A stretch of 40,590 nt of DNA, taken from assembly GCA_963601575.1 (NCBI GenBank), contig CAVCFO010000015.1:1-40590 (forward strand), in the 5' to 3' direction. The notes beneath the pieces are model-generated. The model had not been told where the DNA came from, did not search any database, and was given only the letters and a program-made list of their open reading frames with translations. This stretch comes from CAG-238 sp963601575 (GTDB lineage: Bacteria; Bacillota; Clostridia; Peptostreptococcales; Anaerovoracaceae). Made by a program: the position numbers and the translations under genes. Of the stretch, positions 32,892 through 40,590 are shown one piece after another. Each line of letters begins with the position of its first letter. The first letter of the stretch is position 1.

Positions 32892-34202
32892 TCATAACTC
32901 GCTTAAATAATTGCGAAGATATAGCAAATCATACAGAGGCACATTGGTCATCCAGTCCTGCTGCCTAAAATCCGACATGGAACTCCTCACCGCAAAGTGC
33001 GGCTTATATTTCTCGCAAAAAGCCCGCAAACTCCGTGCTTTCAAATTTTCTTCCGCTTTTACCTCAAGGGGAATCACATCGGTTTCTCCCTGAAGCAGAA
33101 AGTCGATTTCTCCTCTCGAATTTGGCGTAGAATAATAATATGGATTGGTTTTAAGCTCCGACACAAGCTGCTGCAAAACATACTGCTCCGTAAGTGCTCC
33201 CTTAAACTCCGTAAAAATCCGGCTTCCGTCCAGAATCACCTTTTCGCTCAGATCTCCCATCGCCGCCAAGAGTCCTACGTCAAGCAAAAACATTTTGAAA
33301 GTATCAAGTTCCATATACGCTTTGAGGGGAAGCTCAGGCTTCGATACTCTGTGCACCTTGTGGATCAGCCCGCAATCCAGCAGCCACTGGATAGCAAGTT
33401 CAAAATCCTTTGCCCTGGCGCCCTCTCTGACCTGACCGTAAATATATTTTCGGTTTTCCTTTGCAAGCTGCCCCGGAATGGAATCCCAAACCAAATTCAG
33501 CCTCGGTACCAAGTTCGTCTGAGCGTGTTTGGAAAAATCCTGCTTATAATAGTCCAAAAGATTTTTCTGAATTTCTCTCACCTTTTGATAATTTTTCTTC
33601 TCTATAAATGCCAAAACCGCTTCGGGCATCCCGCCGACAAAATAGTATTCCCTCAGGCGCTCAATATACTTCGATTTAAACACGCCTATCATATCAATGT
33701 CATTGTCATAAAGCAGTTTTGCAAAGCGTTCCTCCCCCAAAGCCTCCAAAAACTCGGTGTAGGTAAGAGGATATAAGTCCATAAAATCGACTTTTCCCAC
33801 CGGAAAAGATGTTCCTTGGTGGATTGCGACTCCCAATAGCGATCCTGCCGCCACAATAGTATATTGCGGTGCGTTTTCGTAAAAATACTTTAACGAAGTC
33901 AACGCTTTCGGGGCTTCTTGTATCTCGTCGAAAATCAAAAGGGTGTCCTCAGCCCGTATGTCAACTCCGGTTTCCGCGCCAAGTCCCAAAATCAAACGCT
34001 CAATGTCAAAATCCATTTCAAACAGTTCTTTGGCTCTGTCATTATTGTCAAAGTTGATGTATGCGGTTTTTTCAAACTGCGTTTTGCCAAACTCTTTCAT
34101 TAGCCAAGTTTTGCCCACTTGTCTGGCGCCCCGGATAATCATGGGCTTTCGTCCTTTTGAATCTTTCCACTGCTTAAGCTTTTCTATCGCATGTCGATTC
34201 AT
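32892..34202 (-). CDS. AAA ATPase with DUF4143 domain
   Basis: A 436-residue protein with an N-terminal AAA_14 domain: Walker A IIRGARQVGKTWL (about 22-34), Walker B TLLIFDEIQEAPKAL (about 87-101) and sensor-like IVAAGSLLGV. The C-terminal DUF4143 domain has YYYSTPNSRGEIDFLL and PLEVKAEENLKARSL, a PD-(D/E)XK-like arrangement (E-I-D ... E-V-K). This family is widespread and multi-copy in Clostridia and Bacteroidetes, and its function is unknown. It has its own promoter at 34241-34269, with direct repeats just upstream. It ends 23 nt before the RF2 start, so prfB may be partly read from here. Confidence 0.9.
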   Translation of the reverse strand: MNRHAIEKLKQWKDSKGRKPMIIRGARQVGKTWLMKEFGKTQFEKTAYINFDNNDRAKELFEMDFDIERLILGLGAETGVDIRAEDTLLIFDEIQEAPKALTSLKYFYENAPQYTIVAAGSLLGVAIHQGTSFPVGKVDFMDLYPLTYTEFLEALGEERFAKLLYDNDIDMIGVFKSKYIERLREYYFVGGMPEAVLAFIEKKNYQKVREIQKNLLDYYKQDFSKHAQTNLVPRLNLVWDSIPGQLAKENRKYIYGQVREGARAKDFELAIQWLLDCGLIHKVHRVSKPELPLKAYMELDTFKMFLLDVGLLAAMGDLSEKVILDGSRIFTEFKGALTEQYVLQQLVSELKTNPYYYSTPNSRGEIDFLLQGETDVIPLEVKAEENLKARSLRAFCEKYKPHFAVRSSMSDFRQQDWMTNVPLYDLLYLRNYLSEL

Positions 34203-34240
34203 TCCATCCCTCCCGTCTTTTTCTCGAAGTCCTCATTCTT

Positions 34241-34269
34241 AGTATAACCATTTTCCAAAGCCTCGTCAA
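34241..34269 (-). promoter_or_regulatory. Promoter of the AAA/DUF4143 gene
   Basis: Reverse strand TTGACG (34269-34264), 17-nt spacer, TATACT (34246-34241). The first of three direct repeats abuts its -35. Confidence 0.8.
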
Positions 34270-34355
34270 CACTTTATGACCATAAAAACGTATTCATTTC
34301 ACACTTTTAAGGACATAAAAATGTATTGTCACTACACTTTTAAGGACATAAAACG
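34269..34355. repeat. Three phased direct repeats upstream of the AAA/DUF4143 promoter
   Basis: ACACTTTTAAGGACATAAAA-type units start at 34301 and 34334, with a diverged copy (ACACTTTATGACCATAAAAA) at 34269. The first two units continue with CGTATT/TGTATT. Spacing is 32-33 nt, about three helical turns, so the copies face the same side of the DNA. The core TTTTATGTCCTTAAAA (reverse strand) is a near-palindrome. This is what a multi-site operator would look like. Confidence 0.8.
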
Positions 34356-34437
34356 CAATTTTGCCTGAGATATGTATTCCGCTACGCACTCACTGCTTAC
34401 AGTATACTTGATTTTCACCCGTGAAACACCAAAAAGT

Positions 34438-34475
34438 GCGAAAACCCATCGGTCTGATTTCCGATGAGTTTTCGC
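34438..34475 (-). terminator. Terminator-like hairpin with T-run on the reverse strand
   Basis: GCGAAAAC-C-CATCGG pairs with CCGATG-A-GTTTTCGC (14 bp, one mismatch). On the reverse strand ACTTTTTGG follows. There is no annotated minus-strand gene immediately upstream of it, so it may end read-through from the surface genes or an unannotated antisense transcript. Confidence 0.55.
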
Positions 34476-34576
34476 GTGTTTACACACAAGATATTTCTGA
34501 ATACGCCGGAAAAATCGTCTGCGGTTAGGCGGTAAGGGGTCGAGTGGAAAATTTTATTAGGAACAAGAAGTTATCA

Positions 34577-34605
34577 TTGCAAAATAATGTCAGTCATAGT
34601 ATAAT
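34577..34605 (+). promoter_or_regulatory. Promoter of the 32-aa peptide gene
   Basis: TTGCAA (34577-34582), 17-nt spacer, TATAAT (34600-34605), about 50 nt before the ATG. Confidence 0.8.
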
Positions 34606-34655
34606 ATAGGTGTTGCCACTCATTCTAATCCGGCATCGGAAAGGAGGTGCTTGGC

Positions 34656-34754
34656 ATGGATATAATCTTACTATCGTTTTTGAGCTCCGTCATGGCAGAA
34701 ATAGTAGCATATTATTTTTGCAAATGGTTAGACGGGAGAAAAAACGGCAAATGA
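34656..34754 (+). CDS. 32-residue single-span membrane peptide (type I toxin-like)
   Basis: ATG 34656 follows a strong SD (AAAGGAGG, 34640-34647) and a near-consensus promoter, and a terminator lies 22 nt after the stop, so this is a complete autonomous transcription unit. The product begins MDIILLSFLSSVMAE, continues with a hydrophobic IVAYYFCKW stretch and ends with a charged KWLDGRKNGK tail: one membrane helix plus a cationic C-terminus. Short Firmicutes peptides of this shape, often ending '..ICKWLD', include holin-like or type I toxin candidates and many of unknown role. I cannot name a family with certainty. A reverse-strand transcript ending at 34438 would be antisense to its leader. 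Confidence 0.7.
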   Translation: MDIILLSFLSSVMAEIVAYYFCKWLDGRKNGK

Positions 34755-34775
34755 CCTGCTATGCCCTGCATAGCG

Positions 34776-34806
34776 AAAACCCCGAAGTCTCCAGCTTCGG
34801 GGTTTT
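34776..34806. terminator. Bidirectional terminator between the small peptide gene and the large surface gene
   Basis: AAAACCCCGAAG (34776-34787) pairs with CTTCGGGGTTTT (34795-34806) around a 7-nt loop, giving T-runs on both strands. Confidence 0.88.
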
Positions 34807-34883
34807 CAATTTGTGATTGGCATGAAAACCTTATATCGTTTGTTAGCTATATTTTACTCTCATCCACCGCCTATGTCAAGCAT

Positions 34884-37800
34884 TTATTTCCAAGTTCTGC
34901 AAGCGTATTTGCACTGTTTCAGTGCCGTCTTTGCAACCAGCTTTCCGCCCTCGTCATACACTCTCACCTGCACCTTGTAATAGTACTTGGTGTCTTTCTT
35001 GCCGCTAGTATTGGTGTACGATGTTGTCTTCTTTGTCAGTGCGGATTTGTAGCTTGCCGACTTCTTCGTGGAGCGATAGAAGCGGTATTTTACGGTGTAG
35101 CCCGCGTCCTGAAGCTCGCTGATAATCGCCTTGTCGTTCTTATCGAGGTTTGCCTGCACCTTGATGTAGCCCTTGGCGGTCTTTGCGGAGCGTGCCACCG
35201 GAGTAAGTTTCGCTACCAGTGCCGCTGCATCAATTTCGTCCTCTGTTTCGAGTCCAAGTTCGTCAGCGTCTACCAGTGCGAAGTCGGAAAAGTGGGAAGT
35301 TGTGAACTCGTAGCACTTCTTGCCGCCAACTTCTCTGCTCTTGCCCGGCATTTGCTCAATCTTGCCGTCCTCTGCGATGTGGATTGCGGCTACTCGCTTA
35401 TTCTGCAATGCCGTTGAAATGGCAACGGTTACGGTAACTTTTCCGGTCTTGAAGTCAGATATGGTCTTGTCGCCGGATTTTACAGTCAAGCTGAGAATCT
35501 GACCGCTCTCTCCGGCTGCCTTTTTCTGAACTTCCGTCGGGTTTGCAACCTTGTTCATATCGAGAGTGATGGTCGTGCCTTTTGCTTCGTCAAGCACGGT
35601 CTTGATGGTGTTCTGGTCGAGGCTTACGGTGCCGTTCTCGGTATTTACGGTAAGTGCCGCATCCGTCTTTTCGCTTACGTTCTTAACGAAGCTTACATTC
35701 AGTTGGAGCTGAACGTTCTGTGCGCCGGCAGCTTGCGTGCTTGCAACTTCGAGGACGATTTCCGCAGATTTCTTGTCCGTAGCCTGTTTGATGATTTCCG
35801 TCTGGTTTGCCGTGGAAACCGTCACGGCTACCGTCTTTTCTTTGGTTCCGTCGGCGTTGGTCTTTTCAGTTACCTTGGTCTCGGTCGGTGCTGTGGTTGC
35901 AGCAGATCCTGAGGTGGTGTCTGTGGTGACGGTTTTGGTTTCTTCGGTCTTGGCAGTCGATCCGCCGCCGGATGCTCCTACAGTATCAGCAGCTTTGAGC
36001 CAGCCGTTGTAATACTTATTATCAGTTGCGAGGCTCGGATATCCCGGTTCGTCGAACCAGTCCTCGACTTCATAGCGGTAGTCGTTTACATAGTGCCAAA
36101 TCACCACATCTCCGGCTTGCAATGTATAATATTGCAGCCCGACGCTCGGATGTTTTCCGTTTACGGTATACATCCATCCGGAGTATTGTCCGTTATCAAA
36201 CTCGCCCAGCGAATATCCTGACGGAGCCGTAATCGATTTTACATAGTTATTTTCTGCTCCAACAGCCGTAAGGCCCTTGTTTGCGATTGCTTTCGTAAAC
36301 AAATCGTACATCGTGCTGCCCTTATCCATGGAATATCCGGTTGTAGAAATCCACGTAACATAGTTCGGCAGATAATCCGAATCTGTCAGATTTACATCTT
36401 TTTCTGCCTTTTCCCCACCGATCAAACGGAATGTTACATTTATCTTGTTTCTGCTCGAAGTATCCGGTTTTGTGGTGGTCTTTCCGGACTTCTCATAGTC
36501 TGCCTCTTGATCCTCCGAGTAGTGAAGCACGATCTTGTCTCCGGCGGCAAGGGTTTGCCCTCCTAGCGGCACACTTGTATACTTCCCGTTCAGTGTATAA
36601 ATCCAAGAGCCGGTCTTTCCGTTTGCCCCATTTTTGAGCGTCACACCGTCATGAACTACCGTTGTAATGTTCTCGTCATCTTCCGACAGCACAGAGATAA
36701 CAGTTCTTTCTTCACTGCTACAGGCCGCCCTAACTGCCTCAAGTGCCGTATCGTCTGACAAAACGCTTACCGTTTTCTCTCCAATCCACTCGCTCAAATT
36801 GTCAGCAGACATCGAATGTTTAACAGTGCTTGATCCATCCGGCTCATAACCATATATGGATACTGTCACGCTTATGTTGCTCTTGCTACTGCTGATTACG
36901 CGAACGCCAAAAGTTATCTCATATCCGTCGTAAGTAAATTTGGCAAGCTGATAGCCCTCCTTGCTAAAATCCACGCCGGAAAATTCGCCTTGGGAGGCAG
37001 TTAGTGTATCCTCAGTACCGTTACTATATCTAACATAGATTTTCATGTTTTTGAGCGCCGCCGTATAATCTCCATTCAAAGAAAGGAGATGTTCTGAGTT
37101 CGTTTCAAGTTGATTTTTGTTATATTGTCTGCTCAGAATGCCTACGATATGCTTTTCACTTCCGAATGTAGGATATCCATTCGTGCCGGCTACCCAGCTG
37201 CCGCCGTATTTTCCTGCCTGTAGATATCCCAAAAGAGTCCCGTTCGTTGCCTCGGTACTTGTAATTTCTTTTGCGAGGTTTTCTGATCCTATTCCGAGCG
37301 GGTCGTCATCGCGACCGTAATGTTGATAGCTGCTCGTTGGCGTATATGTTTTGTCGACAACAAATCCAGCGCCCCCGATGCCTTTTTCAGCCCCACAGCC
37401 TTCTACATAGTAGTTATCGCGGATATCGTTGTAGCGGTCAAGAGAATTCATATATCCGATGATTCCGCCCACATTTGCATCGGCTTCCGTTGCGGACACT
37501 TTCCCTGCAAAATAGTTATTGCGAATACGTCCGATGCCGTTGCCCCAGCAGTAGGCGCTGCCGCCTTCGCCGCCGAAGATTCCGCCGACATTATTTGCAC
37601 CTTTGATATTTCCGGTTGCATAGCAGTTCTCAATCGTTACACAAATGGTGTTCGGGCCACTGCCCGCGGTATATCCGTTTCCGACAATCCCGCCGACCAT
37701 GCTTCCCGTGGCTACAATATTACCGTAAAAGGCGCAATCAGAAACAGCAAAATAACGCATGGACTGTCCTTTGAATCCGGCGATGCCGCCCACATTATTC

Positions 37801-39368
37801 CTGCCATATACAGTAGCATAGCTGACGCAATTGGTGATATTTCCGTTCCATGCGCCAACGAACGAGCCTATACAATCCTGATGGTTTATTTCTCCGACAT
37901 AATCATAGAAATATGTTGTATCTCCCAAATCGCCCCACGTGCCGTCATCGCCAATAACGACGCCGCTCTCAACTGTGCAGTTTGAGATGTCAACCGAGGT
38001 ATTGCCATAGCCTCCCAGAAGGCCCGATCTCAAAATATGCGAGCCGGACTTGATCGTAACATTATCTATCTTACCTGTCGCCCCTACGGCATAGTACTCT
38101 ACAAGTCCGTAGCCCCTGATTTTCGAACCGTAGATATTCAAATTTTTGATTTCCGCTCCGCTGATTGAACCGAAAAGCGGCAAACCGTTCTCTGCCACAT
38201 TCACCGTCTTGTCATTCCCGTCGAAGATTCCGTTAAATGTATACGTTTGCTCAACATCTTGCAAGCGGTTACTGTCAGATTGTCCGCCATATTCGCTCAC
38301 GCCGTCTTTCAGGCATCCAATCGGTACCCAGCCGTCAGGGAGTGTAAGCCCCTCATCACTAACGCTGTCTGCAATTTTAAAATACTTACCTGCGAAGGTT
38401 TCGCCGTTAGCAACATTCTGCGAAATTTGCACAAGATGCTCTGCCGTCTCAATAATATACGGTGAATTTTCCGTACCTCCGCCGCTAAGCTCAAATTTTA
38501 TTCCGGCATCTTTTTCCCAGCGAACGAGAATAAAACCCGTGGGTTGTTTCGTCTGGGCACTTATTACAAAAACTATTGAAAAACCGTCGTAGTCTTCTTC
38601 TGCTACCCCTATATCGCTTACATATGCGCTATATTGTTCTAACACCTTGCTCTCGTCCGTTGTAGGCTTCGTAACTATCAACGGTACATAATTTTCATCG
38701 TCGTCTAAGTTGAACCGCTGTTGACTAACATTTTGCAAAAGAAGCGATGTTGTATCAATTGTAATTTGGCTACCATTTGCGTCCGCATAATAGCGTTTCA
38801 AGCCCTGCAAATCACTTGCCTGATTAACTGTCAGAGCGTTTCCCCCACTGTCCTTAACACTGAATCCGTAAGTATTGTTGCTTTCTTTTTCCCAGAGGAT
38901 AAAGATAAAGCCTACAGGAGTTTGCTCATTCCGAATTTGTATCATAGAAAAGCTTTCATACTTTTCTTCGGAAAATTTCCCATTTTCCATTAACTGCTTA
39001 TAGTTACTTAGCGCACTTGCCTCATCTTCGCCGGGTTTTGAAACCGTAAAAGTTGGCTTCAGACTTTCTCCGTCCTCTTCGATATTGTTTTCTCTTGTAC
39101 CCATGTTTGTCAACACAAATGTTTCTGTATTGATCACAACAGAATCTCCGGTAGCGTCTATGTAATACCTTGCAAAGTTGCCCCCTTGCATACTCAAGTC
39201 GTTACCCTTTTCTATATCAAGCGTTTCCCCGCTAGCTGTAACATCAAACCCGTACCCACTTTTTACCGAAGCAAACACGCTTGCCGGAAACATGGTAAAA
39301 GCAAGTAAAAATGCCAATGCCAATATCAAAATTTGTTTTTTATATTCTCTTTTCATATTATGTATCAT
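34884..39368 (-). CDS. Large secreted multidomain surface protein with GLUG-like and two DUF4430 domains
   Basis: 1494 residues from ATG 39368 (GAGG ten bases upstream); an upstream in-frame ATG at 39407 is less likely. A signal peptide ends at about residue 33 (ASVFA). Two homologous ~130-residue modules follow (about 38-164 and 165-293), each starting YGF.V, with RYY.DA.G in the middle and ending (T/V)GFI...WEK. About 300-760 is a GLUG/right-handed-helix-like region (NVGGIAG, MVGGIVGNG, NVGGIFGG). About 850-1070 holds two DUF4430 (transcobalamin C-terminal-like) domains: GSWIYTLNGKYTSVPLGGQTL and GWMYTVNGKHPSVGLQYY. A Thr/Ser/Glu-rich linker and a C-terminal FN3-like domain (YRFYRSTKK...YYYKVQVRVYD) complete it. 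No LPXTG or SLH is seen. Confidence 0.9.
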   Translation of the reverse strand: MIHNMKREYKKQILILALAFLLAFTMFPASVFASVKSGYGFDVTASGETLDIEKGNDLSMQGGNFARYYIDATGDSVVINTETFVLTNMGTRENNIEEDGESLKPTFTVSKPGEDEASALSNYKQLMENGKFSEEKYESFSMIQIRNEQTPVGFIFILWEKESNNTYGFSVKDSGGNALTVNQASDLQGLKRYYADANGSQITIDTTSLLLQNVSQQRFNLDDDENYVPLIVTKPTTDESKVLEQYSAYVSDIGVAEEDYDGFSIVFVISAQTKQPTGFILVRWEKDAGIKFELSGGGTENSPYIIETAEHLVQISQNVANGETFAGKYFKIADSVSDEGLTLPDGWVPIGCLKDGVSEYGGQSDSNRLQDVEQTYTFNGIFDGNDKTVNVAENGLPLFGSISGAEIKNLNIYGSKIRGYGLVEYYAVGATGKIDNVTIKSGSHILRSGLLGGYGNTSVDISNCTVESGVVIGDDGTWGDLGDTTYFYDYVGEINHQDCIGSFVGAWNGNITNCVSYATVYGRNNVGGIAGFKGQSMRYFAVSDCAFYGNIVATGSMVGGIVGNGYTAGSGPNTICVTIENCYATGNIKGANNVGGIFGGEGGSAYCWGNGIGRIRNNYFAGKVSATEADANVGGIIGYMNSLDRYNDIRDNYYVEGCGAEKGIGGAGFVVDKTYTPTSSYQHYGRDDDPLGIGSENLAKEITSTEATNGTLLGYLQAGKYGGSWVAGTNGYPTFGSEKHIVGILSRQYNKNQLETNSEHLLSLNGDYTAALKNMKIYVRYSNGTEDTLTASQGEFSGVDFSKEGYQLAKFTYDGYEITFGVRVISSSKSNISVTVSIYGYEPDGSSTVKHSMSADNLSEWIGEKTVSVLSDDTALEAVRAACSSEERTVISVLSEDDENITTVVHDGVTLKNGANGKTGSWIYTLNGKYTSVPLGGQTLAAGDKIVLHYSEDQEADYEKSGKTTTKPDTSSRNKINVTFRLIGGEKAEKDVNLTDSDYLPNYVTWISTTGYSMDKGSTMYDLFTKAIANKGLTAVGAENNYVKSITAPSGYSLGEFDNGQYSGWMYTVNGKHPSVGLQYYTLQAGDVVIWHYVNDYRYEVEDWFDEPGYPSLATDNKYYNGWLKAADTVGASGGGSTAKTEETKTVTTDTTSGSAATTAPTETKVTEKTNADGTKEKTVAVTVSTANQTEIIKQATDKKSAEIVLEVASTQAAGAQNVQLQLNVSFVKNVSEKTDAALTVNTENGTVSLDQNTIKTVLDEAKGTTITLDMNKVANPTEVQKKAAGESGQILSLTVKSGDKTISDFKTGKVTVTVAISTALQNKRVAAIHIAEDGKIEQMPGKSREVGGKKCYEFTTSHFSDFALVDADELGLETEDEIDAAALVAKLTPVARSAKTAKGYIKVQANLDKNDKAIISELQDAGYTVKYRFYRSTKKSASYKSALTKKTTSYTNTSGKKDTKYYYKVQVRVYDEGGKLVAKTALKQCKYACRTWK

Positions 39369-39410
39369 TAAACACCATCCTCGCCTATCGGCATACAAGA
39401 ACCTCAAAAG

Positions 39411-40334
39411 TTACACAGTAAATCTTGCATATGCACTGGTATACTTCAAATTTCCTGTCAAGCTAAAATCATTTTCTAAAATAACATGATATTCATTTCC
39501 TGGAGTAAGCGAAATTGCTCCTGTTGCCTCACCATTTGTAATAGTTAAATTTCCGACCTGCGCACCATTGCTATCATAAACAGCTATAGTTTCATTGCTC
39601 AAATCCGTGTATGTTGCATAGCTCGTAATTGTCCACGGATACGGTGAAGAACTACCAAAATAATTGTGGGACTCTTTTACTGTTACCTGTAAAGTTCCGT
39701 TGCTGTAGCTCGGAACAAGTTTTGTAAACGGCACACACTTGCTTGAGGATGTGGTGTTATCCATATAAAGGTGGATTTCGTCCCCGTTCTCCAGATACAT
39801 CTCATTGATTGTCTTTCCACACAATCCTCCGACCGCATCGTTGTCATCTCCCAGTACAAATGAATCATTAACTCTTACCATCCAGCCATTGAATGCTTTC
39901 AGGGCAGTCGGGCCATATTCGGTTCCGTTTTGTTTTACTTTGTAAAAATAGGTGTCGTTTGCTTCTAAATTGTTTGAATTGGAATCCAGAAAATCCAAAT
40001 CATAAGATGCATACTCGCTTTCATTTTGCAATGCAACTAACGCGTCTGTAACCGAGAAGACTGCATTTTCGGATTCCTCCGGGATCTCTAATGTAACAGG
40101 AATACGGCTTTCCATAATCTGAGATGATGAAAATAATCCATACACCTTATTGCTTTCAACTGTTACGTAAACCGTAATATCCGATGTCTGCACATATTTC
40201 TCATCATCATCATTTTGATGATAATACGCGTCTGTGTCCGTTACATTTTCCGCGAACGCGGTCGCTGTCATGGCGAATACCATTACGAGGGCAAGAACTA
40301 TCGCAAGCCCCTTTTTCATTTTTCTTTTGTTCAT
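39411..40334 (-). CDS. Secreted DUF4430-like protein (307 aa)
   Basis: ATG 40334 is chosen because AAGGAGG lies eight bases upstream; the longer ORF from 40367 would begin before that SD. A signal peptide (MKKGLAIVLALVMVFAMTATAFA) ends at about residue 28. The following ~150 residues have the DUF4430/transcobalamin-C pattern: FSVTDALVALQN, YFYKVKQNG, FNGWMVRVNDSFVLG, and IHLYMDN after a 'GD.I' turn. The C-terminal ~100 residues are beta-rich (VTVKESHNYFG..., LTPGNEYHVILEN). It lies 42 nt upstream of the larger DUF4430 protein on the same strand, so both are probably one operon. The function is unknown; ligand (possibly corrinoid) binding is a guess from the fold. Confidence 0.85.
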   Translation of the reverse strand: MNKRKMKKGLAIVLALVMVFAMTATAFAENVTDTDAYYHQNDDDEKYVQTSDITVYVTVESNKVYGLFSSSQIMESRIPVTLEIPEESENAVFSVTDALVALQNESEYASYDLDFLDSNSNNLEANDTYFYKVKQNGTEYGPTALKAFNGWMVRVNDSFVLGDDNDAVGGLCGKTINEMYLENGDEIHLYMDNTTSSSKCVPFTKLVPSYSNGTLQVTVKESHNYFGSSSPYPWTITSYATYTDLSNETIAVYDSNGAQVGNLTITNGEATGAISLTPGNEYHVILENDFSLTGNLKYTSAYARFTV

Positions 40335-40429
40335 TTCGTTAACCTCCTTGAACAATTTCTCTTGCATTTCTCATCGCCCGCGGCAGTGCGAGTTCTTTGA
40401 AATGCGGTTTACTTTTGCTTTTGTGTCTC

Positions 40430-40505
40430 CGGCGACTGCCCGCCGTATATGCAAAGCTTTGGCTTGCGTCCCCAGCGGGTCGTTTGCTGCTGCGATATGC
40501 CTCTA
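40430..40505 (-). promoter_or_regulatory. Possible c-di-GMP-I (GEMM)-type riboswitch
   Basis: On the reverse strand, GCAAAC (about 40487-40482) is followed nine bases later by GGGACGCAAGCC, the two most conserved stretches of the class (GCAAAC...GGGACGCAAAGCC). Further on, CGGCG-GGCAGT-CGCCG (about 40445-40430) mimics the closing 'GGUA-GCCxGGU-UACC' hairpin. Deviations are a very short P2 with no GNRA loop and one missing A in ACGCAAAGCC. It lies about 100 nt upstream of the two surface-protein genes, a common context for this class in Clostridia. Confidence 0.45.
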
Positions 40506-40590
40506 TTCTTTGTATCTATATATATCCCCTCTTAGCCTCTTGCCACTGGGCAGCGCCGCCCTCGCAGCACTGCCCTCTAAGGATGAAAAG

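Noticed and set aside
34269..34355. CRISPR array
   Set aside because: Only three imperfect units with short AT-rich spacers and no cas genes; more like an operator.

Overview
The window looks like mid-GC chromosomal DNA from an anaerobic, Gram-positive member of the Clostridia. The evidence is Firmicutes-type sigma-A promoters and strong AGGAGG ribosome-binding sites, AddB rather than RecB, an ECF folate transporter, a HicAB module, and S-layer-like secreted proteins. The AddB N-terminus (YGRENLDKEKF) reminds me of Anaerovoracaceae (Mogibacterium or Eubacterium relatives), but that placement is a guess. Two runs of ten N (1964-1973 and 25304-25313) are scaffold joins, so synteny across them is not proven.

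Layout. 1-1578 (minus): the first 526 residues of a large, probably abundant secreted protein. 1974-2223: remnant of an Rpn/PD-(D/E)XK transposase-type gene. 2338-2715 (minus): an SseB-domain protein with a cobalamin riboswitch and intrinsic terminator upstream, pointing away from the B12 genes. 3413-8102 (plus): a cobamide nucleotide-loop operon (CbiR-like TIM barrel, cobT, cobU, cobS, a short second CobU-like protein, cobC), enough to salvage and remodel imported cobamides. 8172-10393 (minus): purC-purF. 10694-11200 (minus): folT. 11381-11984 (plus): hicAB. 12218-14983 (minus): greA, lysS (fused to a Trbp111-like domain) and tRNA-Leu(CAG). 15183-16199: L-asparaginase. 16712-25193 (plus): larE-larB-larC plus a five-gene nickel-type ABC importer, which together make the nickel-pincer nucleotide cofactor and supply its metal. 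25314-34202 (minus): AAA/DUF4143 ATPase, prfB (programmed +1 frameshift), tex, a HAD phosphatase and addB. 34656-34754: an isolated 32-residue membrane-peptide gene with its own promoter and terminator. 34884-40334 (minus): two secreted proteins with DUF4430 (transcobalamin-C-like) domains, downstream of a possible c-di-GMP-I-type riboswitch.

Two themes stand out. First, cofactor scavenging: cobamide salvage, folate uptake and nickel uptake feeding the lar pathway, with secreted transcobalamin-like domains that might capture ligands outside the cell. Second, the DNA is full of short tandem duplications (9-33 nt units, usually 2-4 copies) in spacers and in frame inside conserved genes (cobT, nikB-like, larC, the greA tail). 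This suggests a slippage-prone genome that tolerates low-complexity insertions.
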